A stretch of DNA of 36,891 nt, from positions 1 through 36,891 of the forward strand of contig JAFGDQ010000082.1 in NCBI GenBank assembly GCA_016932015.1. Reading direction: 5' to 3'. The notes under the pieces were generated by a model. That model had not been told where the DNA came from. It saw only the letters and a program-made list of their open reading frames with translations, and did no database searches. Source of the stretch: Spirochaetota bacterium (GTDB lineage Bacteria > Spirochaetota > UBA4802 > JAFGDQ01). Below are positions 1 through 8,402 of this stretch, piece after piece. The first letter of the stretch is position 1; every line of letters begins with the position of its first letter. A program made the position numbers and the translations under genes.

Positions 1-106
1 CATTTAGGTGGGTTGGATGTCATGCCTGCTCTCACCATATAGTCTGAAGAGCCTAATTTTATTTTAATTAACTAAAATATTTGAAGGCGTTTAATTTTTC
101 AACGAT

Positions 107-616
107 ATGATTGAATTAACTAAATTTACAAAAAAGGATATCCTGAGATTATTATCATGGGTAACGGACTCCCGTTTTACACTGCAATGGGCAGGCCCGA
201 AATATTCATACGATAAACTTGAAGAAAATTTAAATGAAGCAATTCTGGAAGCATCAAATCCAAATCCGAATATTTATATATTTAACTGTCTGAATTTGAA
301 TGATAATAAAATAATCGGACACATTCAGCTCCTAAGAATTGATAGAGAAAAAAAAGAAGGGAGAATAGGAAGAGTATTAATATGTAATGAATACAGAGGT
401 TCAGGATACGGGGAAAAAATGGTGGAGGCGGTATGTAAATTCGGATTTGAAAAAGTAATGCTTAGAAAGCTGACATTGGCAGTATATGATTTTAATTTAT
501 CTGCAATAAAAACCTATGAAAGAGCAGGATTTATAAAAACAGAATATCAAATATCAAGTACGGATTTTAGAGAAGAAAAATGGAGTTCGTATGAAATGGC
601 GTTAGTTAAAATATAA
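107..616 (+). CDS. GNAT family N-acetyltransferase (RimJ/RimL-like)
   Basis: The predicted 169-residue soluble protein has the GNAT fold and should transfer an acetyl group from acetyl-CoA to an amine. The acceptor cannot be read from sequence. The acetyl-CoA pyrophosphate loop RGSGYG is at residues 97-102. It is followed by the usual C-terminal signature, N130 then A-I-K-T-Y-E-R-A-G-F at about 133-142. The length is normal for RimJ/RimL-type enzymes. No strong Shine-Dalgarno sequence precedes the ATG, so the start rests on the match to family length. It lies 79 bp upstream of an SDR gene on the same strand, but a functional link is not evident. The family assignment is firm and the substrate unknown. 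Confidence 0.85.
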   Translation: MIELTKFTKKDILRLLSWVTDSRFTLQWAGPKYSYDKLEENLNEAILEASNPNPNIYIFNCLNLNDNKIIGHIQLLRIDREKKEGRIGRVLICNEYRGSGYGEKMVEAVCKFGFEKVMLRKLTLAVYDFNLSAIKTYERAGFIKTEYQISSTDFREEKWSSYEMALVKI

Positions 617-695
617 ATTGACAGCCTGATATTCTGCTATTGTTATTTTCTTAATTAAAGGGAATATTACTTTAAAGAATAAAGGAGCAATAAAC

Positions 696-1520
696 ATGGA
701 CCTTGGCAATAAAGTTGCGCTTATAACAGGAGGAGGTTCCGGAATAGGAGCCGGGATAGCAAGACGCTTTGTAAAAGACGGAGCAAAAGTCTGCATAGCG
801 GGCCGCAGAAAGGAAATGCTTGAAAAAGTCGCTGCATCACTGCCTTCGGAATCAATAACAATTTGCCAGGGCGATGTTCAGAAGCCTGAAGATATTGACA
901 GGATGATAAAAACAGCTGCGGATTTCGGCGGTAAATTAAATGTTCTCGTTAATGATGCCGGAATAGACAACCGCGCGAACATAGCAGATATCAAGCTTGA
1001 ACTGTGGAATCAGGTAATTGCAACAAACCTCACAGGCCCGATGCTTACGATGAAAGGCGCTATTCCTCATATGATAAAAGAGGGAGGCGGATCAATAATC
1101 AACATCTCATCACTTGCAAGTGTAAGGTGCATACCCGACATGCCGGCATACTGCGCTTCAAAAAGCGGACTGAATATGCTGAGCCAGCAGATTGCTCTTG
1201 ATTATGGGAAACATAATATCCGCTGTAATGTAATATGTCCGGGAGCTACAAAGTCATACCTGGAGAATCCTCCTGAGCCTCTTACAGATGAGATGAAAGA
1301 GAATATAGGAAATATGTTTTCAATGATGACAAAATTTACGCCGATGCAGAGACCTGGTGATACATCCGATATTTCAAGCATGGCAAGTTTCCTCGCAAGC
1401 GATGAATCAACAATAATGACAGGAGCAGTCATTATGATTGACAGTGGAACATCAATTGTAGATGTAAACGGAACAGCAATCAATGAATCAGGCATGAAAT
1501 GGGGCGGAGACCGCCGGTAA
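696..1520 (+). CDS. SDR family NAD(P)-dependent oxidoreductase
   Basis: This is a classical short-chain dehydrogenase/reductase of 274 residues, cytoplasmic, oxidising an alcohol or reducing a ketone with NAD(P)H. The Rossmann glycine motif TGGGSGIG is at 11-18. The structural NxAG motif is present as NDAG at 86-89. The catalytic serine is S138 or S139, and Y152 and K156 form the YxxxK pair. The PG motif is at 182-183. The start is supported by AAAGGAG about 8 bases before the ATG. It converges on an OYE-type oxidoreductase and an MttB-like methyltransferase, so a shared catabolic role is possible but only inferred. The C-terminal tail of about 20 residues, rich in G and R, is slightly longer than typical. 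Confidence 0.9.
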   Translation: MDLGNKVALITGGGSGIGAGIARRFVKDGAKVCIAGRRKEMLEKVAASLPSESITICQGDVQKPEDIDRMIKTAADFGGKLNVLVNDAGIDNRANIADIKLELWNQVIATNLTGPMLTMKGAIPHMIKEGGGSIINISSLASVRCIPDMPAYCASKSGLNMLSQQIALDYGKHNIRCNVICPGATKSYLENPPEPLTDEMKENIGNMFSMMTKFTPMQRPGDTSDISSMASFLASDESTIMTGAVIMIDSGTSIVDVNGTAINESGMKWGGDRR

Positions 1521-1555
1521 GATAAATAATATTTATTGCCTGTCACAGCTGCACA

Positions 1556-1583
1556 GGGTCTGTCCAGTTTTTTAGACAGACCC
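1556..1583. terminator. Terminator-like hairpin between convergent genes
   Basis: A perfect 9-bp inverted repeat (GGGTCTGTC and GACAGACCC) encloses a T-rich loop. It lies between the 3' ends of the SDR gene and the converging OYE gene. There is no clean U-tract directly after the stem on either strand, so efficient intrinsic termination is uncertain. A second, weaker inverted repeat (CCGGAA/TTCCGG) lies just downstream. Confidence 0.45.
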
Positions 1584-1737
1584 GTATTACCTGCCGGAAT
1601 TTCTTTTTTTACCTTCCGGTAACTGCTGTCAGACAAACCTGGAAGCGTAAAAAAAAATTCATGCCAGTTTTTCATAAGAAGCCAAAAGACACCCGGCCGG
1701 TATCCGGAAGCATTATTCTATATAATTAAAAACAGGA

Positions 1738-3693
1738 TTATATATCAAGCGCGCCGTAGTAGCCGCCGTAAACCGCATCCACGACTTTACCGACCTTAAA
1801 GCAGTCTCCGATTGAGAATGACCATGGAGCTGAATAACGCAGCTTTTCAACTGTCTCCAGCTCAGACCGCATGCCTGCAGCAAGAAGTATAGTATCCGCT
1901 TCAAGCAGTACATCCTTTCCGTCTGGGCCGATGCAGAGAAGGCCTTTGTCAGTAACTTCCTTTGCTTTTGTTTTCAGGAAAATATCCACCTTACTATTGC
2001 GAAGTTCTTTCTCTATCGCGATTTTATGCATTTCAGGAGCATCAACAGCATAATCGTCTCTCATTTCAACAAGAGTTACATCCCTGCCGAGGCTGTTCAG
2101 GTAAACCGCAAGCTCTGAGCCGACGAGGCCTCCGCCGAGAATTACAACTTTCTTCCCTACTTCCGGATCTTTTTTATGAATAGCTTCAAGGCCTTTAACA
2201 TTAGTACTGTCAATTCCCGGAATATCCGGTATAATCTGCCTGGCTCCCACTGCAAGAACCAGAATGTCAGGTTTTATTTCTTCAATCATTTCAGGAGTCA
2301 GCTCAGTATTCAGACGCATATCAACTCCGCTTTTCTTAACACGCTTAGCCTGCTGAACAGCATAGGCAAACAAATCTTCTTTAAACGGTACGAACTCCTC
2401 GCTCAACAGCTGACCGCCGAGACGGCTGTTCTTTTCGAAAAGGATGACCTCGTGCCCGCGCGATTTTGCGGTTAAAGCCGCCTGCATTCCGCCCGGGCCG
2501 CCTCCGGCGATTACGACTTTCTTAGGTGTTGCCGGAGCAAATGAATACTGATGGTCAAGCTCTCGGCCTATGACCGGATTCAGGGCGCACATCTCCACCC
2601 TGTTTGTGAGGAAGCTGTTAAAGCATGTAAAGCACCTGCAGCACTTTGTAATCTCCTCTTTTTTGCCCATAAGCGCTTTTTTCGGAAAGAACGGATCAGC
2701 CAGAAGCTGACGCGCTACTTCAACAATGTCCGCTTTTCCTGAAGCGATAATCTCCTCCATCTGGTCCGGATCGTTAAGTCCGCCTACCGTAGCAACCGCA
2801 GTCTTTACATGCTTCCTGATAGTTGCCGCGAGATGAACATTGCTGCCGTGTTCCAGGAACATTGACGGATGTGTAATAACAAAAGTTTCGCGGTTTTCAT
2901 GAACTCCTGCTGAAACGTGTAAAATATCAACCTTGTCTTCAATCATTTTTGCAATTTCAACAGCTCCGTTAACATCATATCCGCCGGGAATATATTCTGC
3001 TCCGCTCATGCGGTATTCGACCGGAAAACCCGGGCCTACTGCCTCACGTATCTTTTCAATAACCAGCAGAGGGAAACGCATACGGTTTTCGAATTTTTTT
3101 CCGCCCCACTTATCTTTTCTTGTGTTTGTCGCGGGCGACATGAACTGATGAATAAGCCAGCCGTGCGCCGCATGAATCAGGCACATATCAAAACCAACCG
3201 ACTTAACAAGTGCCGCTGCTCTGCCGAAACTTTCAGCGATTTCATAAATAAGATCTTCAGGCATTTCGTGCACAACTGCTCCGTTAGGAAGTACCTCAGC
3301 TACAGGGCCGTATCTTTTTATGGCCTTTCCGGCTTCATCCTGAGTGCGGTTGCCAGCGTATTTTCCTCCGTGCGACAACTCTATGGATGCGTAACAGTTA
3401 TGATGATGAATTGTACGGGCTGTTTCAGCCAGAGACGGCCTGATGAGAGGATTGTCCAGAGCAAGCTGTTTGGTATGCGAACGCCCGGTCGCCATATCTA
3501 CAATACCTTCGCTGACAGTAATCACTGCGGCTCCACCTTTCGCGCGAAGGTCATAAAACGCAATATTATCTTTTGTCAGTGTGCAATCAGGGCCGAAATC
3601 CGGCGGAGACATTGGTGCGCTGATAATTCTGTTTTTAAAAGTAAGTCCGCCAATTTTTATTGGACTGCCGAGATGTGGATAATACTTGTTCAA
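1738..3693 (-). CDS. Old-yellow-enzyme family FMN/4Fe-4S/FAD oxidoreductase (dienoyl-CoA reductase / trimethylamine dehydrogenase type)
   Basis: This 651-residue protein has the three-part layout of 2,4-dienoyl-CoA reductase, BaiCD and trimethylamine dehydrogenase. An N-terminal FMN-binding TIM barrel covers about 1-340 and contains HGWLIHQFMSP near 177-187. A 4Fe-4S site follows with cysteines C351, C354, C357 and C369 (spacing x2, x2, x11). C-terminal FAD/NAD(P) Rossmann folds follow, with GGGPGG at 397-402 and a second glycine motif near 507. Electrons should pass NAD(P)H-FAD-4Fe4S-FMN-substrate, or the reverse for an amine dehydrogenase. The start codon is TTG, chosen because AGGAGG lies 8 bases upstream. 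It is downstream of an MttB-like gene on the same strand with a 387-bp gap, so the two may be separately transcribed. The substrate is unresolved: enoate, dienoyl-CoA or methylated amine. Confidence 0.9.
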   Translation of the reverse strand: MNKYYPHLGSPIKIGGLTFKNRIISAPMSPPDFGPDCTLTKDNIAFYDLRAKGGAAVITVSEGIVDMATGRSHTKQLALDNPLIRPSLAETARTIHHHNCYASIELSHGGKYAGNRTQDEAGKAIKRYGPVAEVLPNGAVVHEMPEDLIYEIAESFGRAAALVKSVGFDMCLIHAAHGWLIHQFMSPATNTRKDKWGGKKFENRMRFPLLVIEKIREAVGPGFPVEYRMSGAEYIPGGYDVNGAVEIAKMIEDKVDILHVSAGVHENRETFVITHPSMFLEHGSNVHLAATIRKHVKTAVATVGGLNDPDQMEEIIASGKADIVEVARQLLADPFFPKKALMGKKEEITKCCRCFTCFNSFLTNRVEMCALNPVIGRELDHQYSFAPATPKKVVIAGGGPGGMQAALTAKSRGHEVILFEKNSRLGGQLLSEEFVPFKEDLFAYAVQQAKRVKKSGVDMRLNTELTPEMIEEIKPDILVLAVGARQIIPDIPGIDSTNVKGLEAIHKKDPEVGKKVVILGGGLVGSELAVYLNSLGRDVTLVEMRDDYAVDAPEMHKIAIEKELRNSKVDIFLKTKAKEVTDKGLLCIGPDGKDVLLEADTILLAAGMRSELETVEKLRYSAPWSFSIGDCFKVGKVVDAVYGGYYGALDI

Positions 3694-4080
3694 ACTATAT
3701 TCCTCCTAAAGGCTGTTCTCTGTTTAAGTTCACATATAATAAACCGGTATCTAAAATCACAATGCAAACTGATTACACAAAATAACGGAAAAGTCAAATA
3801 ATAACAACTTAATTCCTATTTAATTAAAAACAACAGCTGGTTTATTTTAAATGAACGCCAGATTTTCTCAGGATTACAGAAAAAATGAAAATTGGAGGAG
3901 GCTGAAAGTCAACTTTATTTTAGAATTATTCTCGTATACGCAGATTTTAAAGAAATAACCGATTCAGTATATAATTGGTTTAAAACCGGTTACTCCTTTA
4001 ATATATATCCTGTATTGCAATAAAAATTGAAAAATATTTAAACAACAAACATCTTTAATTATACTGCAAATCCCGGATGA
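3694..4080. other. Intergenic region between MttB-like and OYE-like genes
   Basis: This AT-rich spacer carries the TTG-start ribosome-binding site of the OYE gene at its left end. It probably also holds that gene's own promoter. I see no coding remnant, no strong terminator and no known RNA motif in it. Confidence 0.5.
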
Positions 4081-5520
4081 TCAGTATTCTCTCGTCACAA
4101 CTTCATGAACCGCATCAGCAATTTTTTCAGGAAGGACTTTGGGTTTATAACTTTTCAGTATCTCGTCAATTTTATCTGCAGCTCTCTGTCCAAGGTCTTT
4201 TTCGCCTTTAACCTTCCATCCGTTATAATTATTACGGTCAAACAAATCAGGATACCAGCGCTCGCGGAAATGTTTCAAAGTATGATCAGTATCAAGATAC
4301 TGACCGTCAGGACCGACTTCATCAATAAGATCCAGAGCCAGGGTTTCATCATTGATCTCAGTTTCCTTCATAAAAGCCTCAAGCCAGGATATGATCTCAT
4401 TGCAGATTGCTACCTGCGGAAGAGAACCTGTAAGTCCGGATTCAAGGTATCCAAGATCATGAATGAGATTTCCGCCGAACATAGCATCTGTAAATAAAGT
4501 CAGCGCAGCTTCAGCTGCCGCCTGCTGGTCCACAACTTTGGATTCGCTGCATCCTCCGAGACTGAAAGTCGGCAGTCCCATAAAATGGGCAAAATCAATT
4601 GCCTGTCCGCGTTTTTCCGGATCAGCAAAAGGCTGTATAGTGGATGTCATATCCAGCATATTCCCTCCCCATCCCGGGATGATAAAAGGCGCTCCTTCCC
4701 TTTTAAGCTGTGAAATTACAAGCCCGGCAAGAACACCTGCATAATTAACAGCCATAGTTCCGGCAATAGTAATGGGTGCAGTCACACCGCCCTGGGCGGA
4801 AGGGACATAACTGAATGGCAGGCCTTTCTCGGAAAGGTATAACAGTTTCTGAAGTGCGTCCTGATTGTGCCTCAGGCCTGTGGTTACGTTGATATAACAT
4901 GCTGCAAAGGGTTTATAACGGAGTTTGTCTTCACCTCCGGCAACAATTTCCGCCATTTCAACTGCATCTTTGCATCCTGAAAATTCAGGCGCTACATAAA
5001 CAATGGGCTTCGTTGTATAGTTGAGCATTGCTTCCATTTCATAACGATCGAGCTTGTCCTGAGGAACATCAGAAGGCAAGAACATGCCCATTACAAAGTC
5101 AATATGTTCAAGGGCATCACAAACAGTCATACCGTCAATAATATCCTGCAGAACCGCAAAACGGCGTTCGCCGGTCTTGTGATCAATTATATAAGGACAG
5201 TCAGATCCGGTTCCGAAATAACTTCGATATCCTCCAACCAGCATGGTTCTCTTGCCGTTCTGGTCAAACAACGCGACATTTTTCGGAACTGTACTGAAAG
5301 CTTTCTCCACCATCCCCGGGGGAATTCTTACATGATTTCCCTCTGTTACCTCTGCACCTGCTTCATTTAAAAGATCAACAGCCTCTTCTTCATATAAAAC
5401 TACTCCGGTTCTTTCCAGGATTTCCAGACAGGCCGAATATAGCTTCTGATTTTGGCCATCGGACAGTTTTCTGGCATAAGGGCTAAGCAAGGCGTGTTGA
5501 TTACTGCATATTTTTGCCAT
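4081..5520 (-). CDS. Trimethylamine methyltransferase (MttB) superfamily protein, non-pyrrolysine
   Basis: The 479-residue cytoplasmic protein belongs to the MttB superfamily. Known members move a methyl group from a quaternary or tertiary amine (trimethylamine, glycine betaine, proline betaine, carnitine) to a cognate corrinoid protein. The frame is open throughout, so no amber/pyrrolysine codon is used. That places it with MtgB-like non-Pyl members rather than true trimethylamine enzymes. Recognisable conserved segments are Y-F-G-T-G-S-D near 101-107 and G-G-C-S-E-S-K followed by D-Q-Q-A near 322-334. The start is well supported by AAAGGAG upstream of the ATG. No corrinoid protein, MtrH-like methyltransferase or RamA-type activase gene is nearby, so the partner must be elsewhere. 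The substrate cannot be assigned. Confidence 0.9.
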   Translation of the reverse strand: MAKICSNQHALLSPYARKLSDGQNQKLYSACLEILERTGVVLYEEEAVDLLNEAGAEVTEGNHVRIPPGMVEKAFSTVPKNVALFDQNGKRTMLVGGYRSYFGTGSDCPYIIDHKTGERRFAVLQDIIDGMTVCDALEHIDFVMGMFLPSDVPQDKLDRYEMEAMLNYTTKPIVYVAPEFSGCKDAVEMAEIVAGGEDKLRYKPFAACYINVTTGLRHNQDALQKLLYLSEKGLPFSYVPSAQGGVTAPITIAGTMAVNYAGVLAGLVISQLKREGAPFIIPGWGGNMLDMTSTIQPFADPEKRGQAIDFAHFMGLPTFSLGGCSESKVVDQQAAAEAALTLFTDAMFGGNLIHDLGYLESGLTGSLPQVAICNEIISWLEAFMKETEINDETLALDLIDEVGPDGQYLDTDHTLKHFRERWYPDLFDRNNYNGWKVKGEKDLGQRAADKIDEILKSYKPKVLPEKIADAVHEVVTREY

Positions 5521-6238
5521 AAAATGACTCCTTTGGTTATAGTTTCAGTTTCTTTTTCATTAACAATTGCACATGGGGCTGAAAAATGACAAAACAAGCG
5601 CCTTTGGCGTAATTAGAACACGGCAAAATTATAAATCCGTTGATCCGGCCTGATAGCTTGTCTTAAACCCTGAAGAGAATCATTTCCGGAAATTCCTGAT
5701 AATTATGAAATTTCCCGACTGATAAAACGGCGCTCCAAAAAAGGAATCGATTACTTGAAAAAATAAGGGGAACTGCCGCACATACAATTACAACAATACA
5801 TTAATTGTATTAAAAGCCGCGTTTTTCTATAGAAATAGTTTAATCCGTACAATTACTACATAAAAACATATAAAAAGTTAATTAATCCTATCGCAAATTG
5901 TTATTACTCTAAATATTGATATCTGAAAGCAAAAATATTCCAGATAAAGGAAAAAACAGAAAGGAAAAAATAATTTTGCTCTGGATTTTACGACTTTTGA
6001 ATATAAACTGTAGAATTTTTTACTATGTGATAATATTGTAACAGCCGATTTTTAACGATGTCAAACAAATTTTAAAAAAAATGAAAGGCTATTTTATCAT
6101 AAACGAAGCATAATGTAAGCATAATAATTTATAAATGGTAAACCGCCTGATCGGCAGGAATTATCTGCTTGTATAATTAATAACATGAATTTAAAAAGGA
6201 CATCCGAAATATAAACATTCATAGGCAGTGGAGACAAA
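5521..6238. other. Long AT-rich intergenic region (divergent promoter region)
   Basis: This spacer of about 0.7 kb separates the divergent MttB-like gene and the small membrane protein gene. It must contain both promoters. I see only weak short inverted repeats (GGAAATT/AATTTCC near 5690-5717, AATACA/TGTATT near 5793-5809). No open frame with a ribosome-binding site and no recognisable structured RNA is present. Confidence 0.5.
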
Positions 6239-6634
6239 ATGAAAAATATAATAAGCATAAGAGCAGCAGGAATAATTTTAATTATTTCGTTTATTTTACT
6301 GATGATCTTCCATGTTCTGATTATTTTTCACGCAGTACCTTATAATATTGTGTGGGTAAGCCGTATAAACGGTACTGCTTCAATGATCAGGCATGAAGTA
6401 TTTGCTCTGCTTATGCTTGTATTATTCATACTGGCTGTTGCAGGTAAAGCGGGTTTCATAAAAGCAGAGAAATTTCCAAAATTCATCAATCTCGGGATGT
6501 GGATCATATTTATTTATCTTCTGCTGAATACTGCACTTAATATTACCTCCGGAATAACTCCTGAAAAAATGATTTTCATACCTGTTACAGCTATCCTTGC
6601 GCTGCTCACTTTACGGCTTGCTGTTGAAAAATAA
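6239..6634 (+). CDS. Small four-helix integral membrane protein, unknown function
   Basis: The predicted 131-residue protein is almost entirely hydrophobic, with four likely transmembrane helices (about 8-32, 52-70, 82-102 and 108-126). The first loop contains a P-Y-N-I-V-W-V-S-R stretch of a kind I associate with uncharacterised small membrane proteins of Bacteroidota and Firmicutes. It has no catalytic motif, cysteine cluster or obvious ligand site. A GGAG lies 5 bases before the ATG. The gene stands alone after a long spacer and before the Rnk-like cluster. I do not recognise a function. Confidence 0.75.
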   Translation: MKNIISIRAAGIILIISFILLMIFHVLIIFHAVPYNIVWVSRINGTASMIRHEVFALLMLVLFILAVAGKAGFIKAEKFPKFINLGMWIIFIYLLLNTALNITSGITPEKMIFIPVTAILALLTLRLAVEK

Positions 6635-6888
6635 TTAAATAAAAGACTTTAGCGTATTTTTATTTAATAATATATGTTTATCTCTGAAAAAAAAAGACAC
6701 AGTAACTCTCTACACTGCCGTATTCAGGGCACCCGCATACGATGAAGCTGAATTGTGCTTGACTTTTAAGAATTCCTTTTTATAGTTAATTTATAATCAG
6801 AATAAATTATAATTTTTGTATAAGTATATTTAAGTAAAGCTTTGCCTTCCTCTTTTTCAAAAAATATTAAAAAATCAGGTGCGTTGTT

Positions 6889-7124
6889 ATGGTTAAAAAA
6901 AATATGACAATAACAGATCACTATCGTTTAAATGACATGAAAGATAAAAATCTTTCAGGCAGCAAAAAAAACGGACAGGGCGAGGTCAGTAACCTGACGG
7001 AAGGCATCAGATACGTAAGTATGAAAAATTCAGGAGAAATCCCTACAGATTGCGTTTTAATGAATTCAATCATATCGATAAAATAATTTATCATCCTGAA
7101 ATTTCCGGGGATTATAACCTGTAA
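6889..7124 (+). pseudogene. Degenerate Rnk/GreA-family copy with internal deletion and frame change
   Basis: The frame opened at the ATG gives 65 residues that align with the first 65 residues of the two intact genes downstream. Shared landmarks are the G-S-K-K at 24-27 and I-P-T-D-x-V-x-M-N-S at 51-60. It then stops at a TAA. A different frame, starting at 7077 and overlapping the stop, encodes D-K-I-I-Y-H-P-E-I-S-G-D-Y-N-L and a stop. That is clearly the C-terminal tail of the same family (K-V-I-Y-Q-P-E-A-A-G-D-Y-H-L in the neighbours). About 59 codons of the middle are missing and the join is out of frame by one base. The N-terminal part has also diverged. It is best read as a decayed first copy, though a 65-residue peptide could still be made. 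Confidence 0.8.
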
Positions 7125-7238
7125 GTTTTAATTCAAAACAAAAATCCGGATTCCGAATACAAAAAATCCGGAAAGAAGCGTTACCCCCCGCATTCAGTCA
7201 AATACCCAAAAAAAAAATTTAAATTCAGGAGGTAAGCA

Positions 7239-7658
7239 TTGTTTAAAAACAAGGACATTTACATTACCAATTTTGATCACGAACGCCTGTTGGAAATGCT
7301 TATTAAACTCATTACAGGCAGCAAAAAAGAATTAACATCCGCCAGGGACCTGTCAGATGAAATAAAAAGGGCGAAAAAGGTAGACTCACACAACATACCT
7401 GCCGACTATGTGACAATGAATTCTGTTTTTGAATTAAAAGGTCTTGAAATGCCGGACAGGCGGGAGTGCAGGCTTGTTTTCCCTGAAGAATCCGATCCGG
7501 ATAATGGTAAAATATCTATTCTTTCTCCTATCGGCATGGCAGTGCTGGGTTACCGCAAAGGCGAAATCATTAAATTCAACACACCGGCAGGAGAAGAGTA
7601 TTATCAAATTGAAAAAGTAATTTATCAGCCTGAAGCAGCCGGAGATTACCACCTGTAA
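7239..7658 (+). CDS. rnk: Rnk-like GreA/GreB family transcription-factor homologue, copy 2
   Basis: This 139-residue protein resembles Rnk, a small relative of GreA/GreB with a short N-terminal helical part and a Gre-type C-terminal FKBP-like domain. In this family the C-terminal domain contacts RNA polymerase near the secondary channel. Family hallmarks are R-A-K-K-V at 44-48, I-P-A-D-Y-V-T-M-N-S at 53-62, L-S-P-I-G-x-A-V-L-G at 95-104 and Y-Q-P-E-A-A-G-D at 129-136. The start is TTG, set by AGGAGG located 6 bases upstream. It lies between a wrecked copy and a second intact copy. The role in this organism is inferred from family only. Confidence 0.85.
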   Translation: MFKNKDIYITNFDHERLLEMLIKLITGSKKELTSARDLSDEIKRAKKVDSHNIPADYVTMNSVFELKGLEMPDRRECRLVFPEESDPDNGKISILSPIGMAVLGYRKGEIIKFNTPAGEEYYQIEKVIYQPEAAGDYHL

Positions 7659-7745
7659 TAATTAATATTTTAAAATTTTATGTATATAGAATGAAGCAAT
7701 TATCATGGAATAAATAATTCATAAATCACACAAGGAGATATATCT

Positions 7746-8156
7746 ATGAAAGATGATATTTTTATTACATTATATGATTATGACCGCTTGCAGGATTTAT
7801 TAAGCAAATATAATCACTCCGGTAAAAACCTGATAACAGTAAAACACCTGAATGGTGAGCTTACAAGAGCTAAAAAAGTAGATTCGAAAAGTATACCGCC
7901 TGACTATGTGACAATGAATTCAATCATTGAGCTTAAGGATCTTGACGAACCGGTAAAACTGCAGTTCAGGCTTGTTTTCCCGAATGATGCAGATATGGAA
8001 AAAAATCAAATGTCGGTGCTGGCTCCTGTCGGAACCGCTGTTCTGGGTTACAGAGAAGGGGATGTAGTAAAATGGAAAGTTCCCGCGGGCGAAAAAAAAT
8101 TCCGGATCAATAAAGTGATATACCAGCCGGAAGCAGCCGGTGATTACCATCTATAA
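7746..8156 (+). CDS. rnk: Rnk-like GreA/GreB family transcription-factor homologue, copy 3
   Basis: This 136-residue paralogue sits 87 bp after copy 2, in the same orientation. It shares with copy 2 the blocks K-K-V-D-S, I-P-x-D-Y-V-T-M-N-S, R-L-V-F-P and the terminal V-I-Y-Q-P-E-A-A-G-D-Y-H-L. The N-terminus starts M-K-D-D-I-F-I-T and is less conserved, where the helical hairpin that decides polymerase access lies. An AAGGAG precedes the ATG by about 9 bases. Tandem duplication followed by divergence is the simplest explanation for the trio. A terminator-like hairpin follows the stop codon. Confidence 0.87.
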   Translation: MKDDIFITLYDYDRLQDLLSKYNHSGKNLITVKHLNGELTRAKKVDSKSIPPDYVTMNSIIELKDLDEPVKLQFRLVFPNDADMEKNQMSVLAPVGTAVLGYREGDVVKWKVPAGEKKFRINKVIYQPEAAGDYHL

Positions 8157-8172
8157 TCGCAACCAGCCGAAC

Positions 8173-8205
8173 GAAAGCCGCAATCCTCACAGGAATGCGG
8201 CTTTC
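8173..8205 (+). terminator. Terminator-like hairpin after the Rnk cluster
   Basis: A 10-bp stem (GAAAGCCGCA and TGCGGCTTTC) closes over a loop whose ATCCT and AGGA bases can extend the pairing. It lies 17 bases after the stop codon of the last Rnk-like gene. The following sequence is only weakly T-rich, so termination strength is uncertain. Confidence 0.55.
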
Positions 8206-8402
8206 CACTAACAGGATTTCTTAAAACATTAATAAAAAAGAAGACATTTGCGGACACTATATTAATATATTCACACTGCGGAACAATTCTAAACGAAATA
8301 AAAAAAGGCAATACAATTCCTCAATGCATTCGATGCAGGTAAAGAACCGGATGAACTCTGCTCAGTGAATCTATAACACCAAACTAAAACGATCAATTTT
8401 AT

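Noticed and set aside
1202..1675. A 157-codon minus-strand frame opposite the first SDR gene
   Set aside because: The overlapped SDR frame has all catalytic motifs; the antisense product resembles nothing.
3148..3801. A 217-codon open frame on the plus strand opposite the OYE gene
   Set aside because: It is the antisense of a strongly conserved gene, has no ribosome-binding site and gives a composition typical of a shadow frame.
4081..5520. Pyrrolysine-containing trimethylamine methyltransferase (mttB proper)
   Set aside because: The full-length frame contains no in-frame amber codon, and no pyl genes are seen.
5521..6238. A structured RNA in the long spacer
   Set aside because: Only short, weak, A-T inverted repeats are seen; no conserved riboswitch or tRNA blocks.
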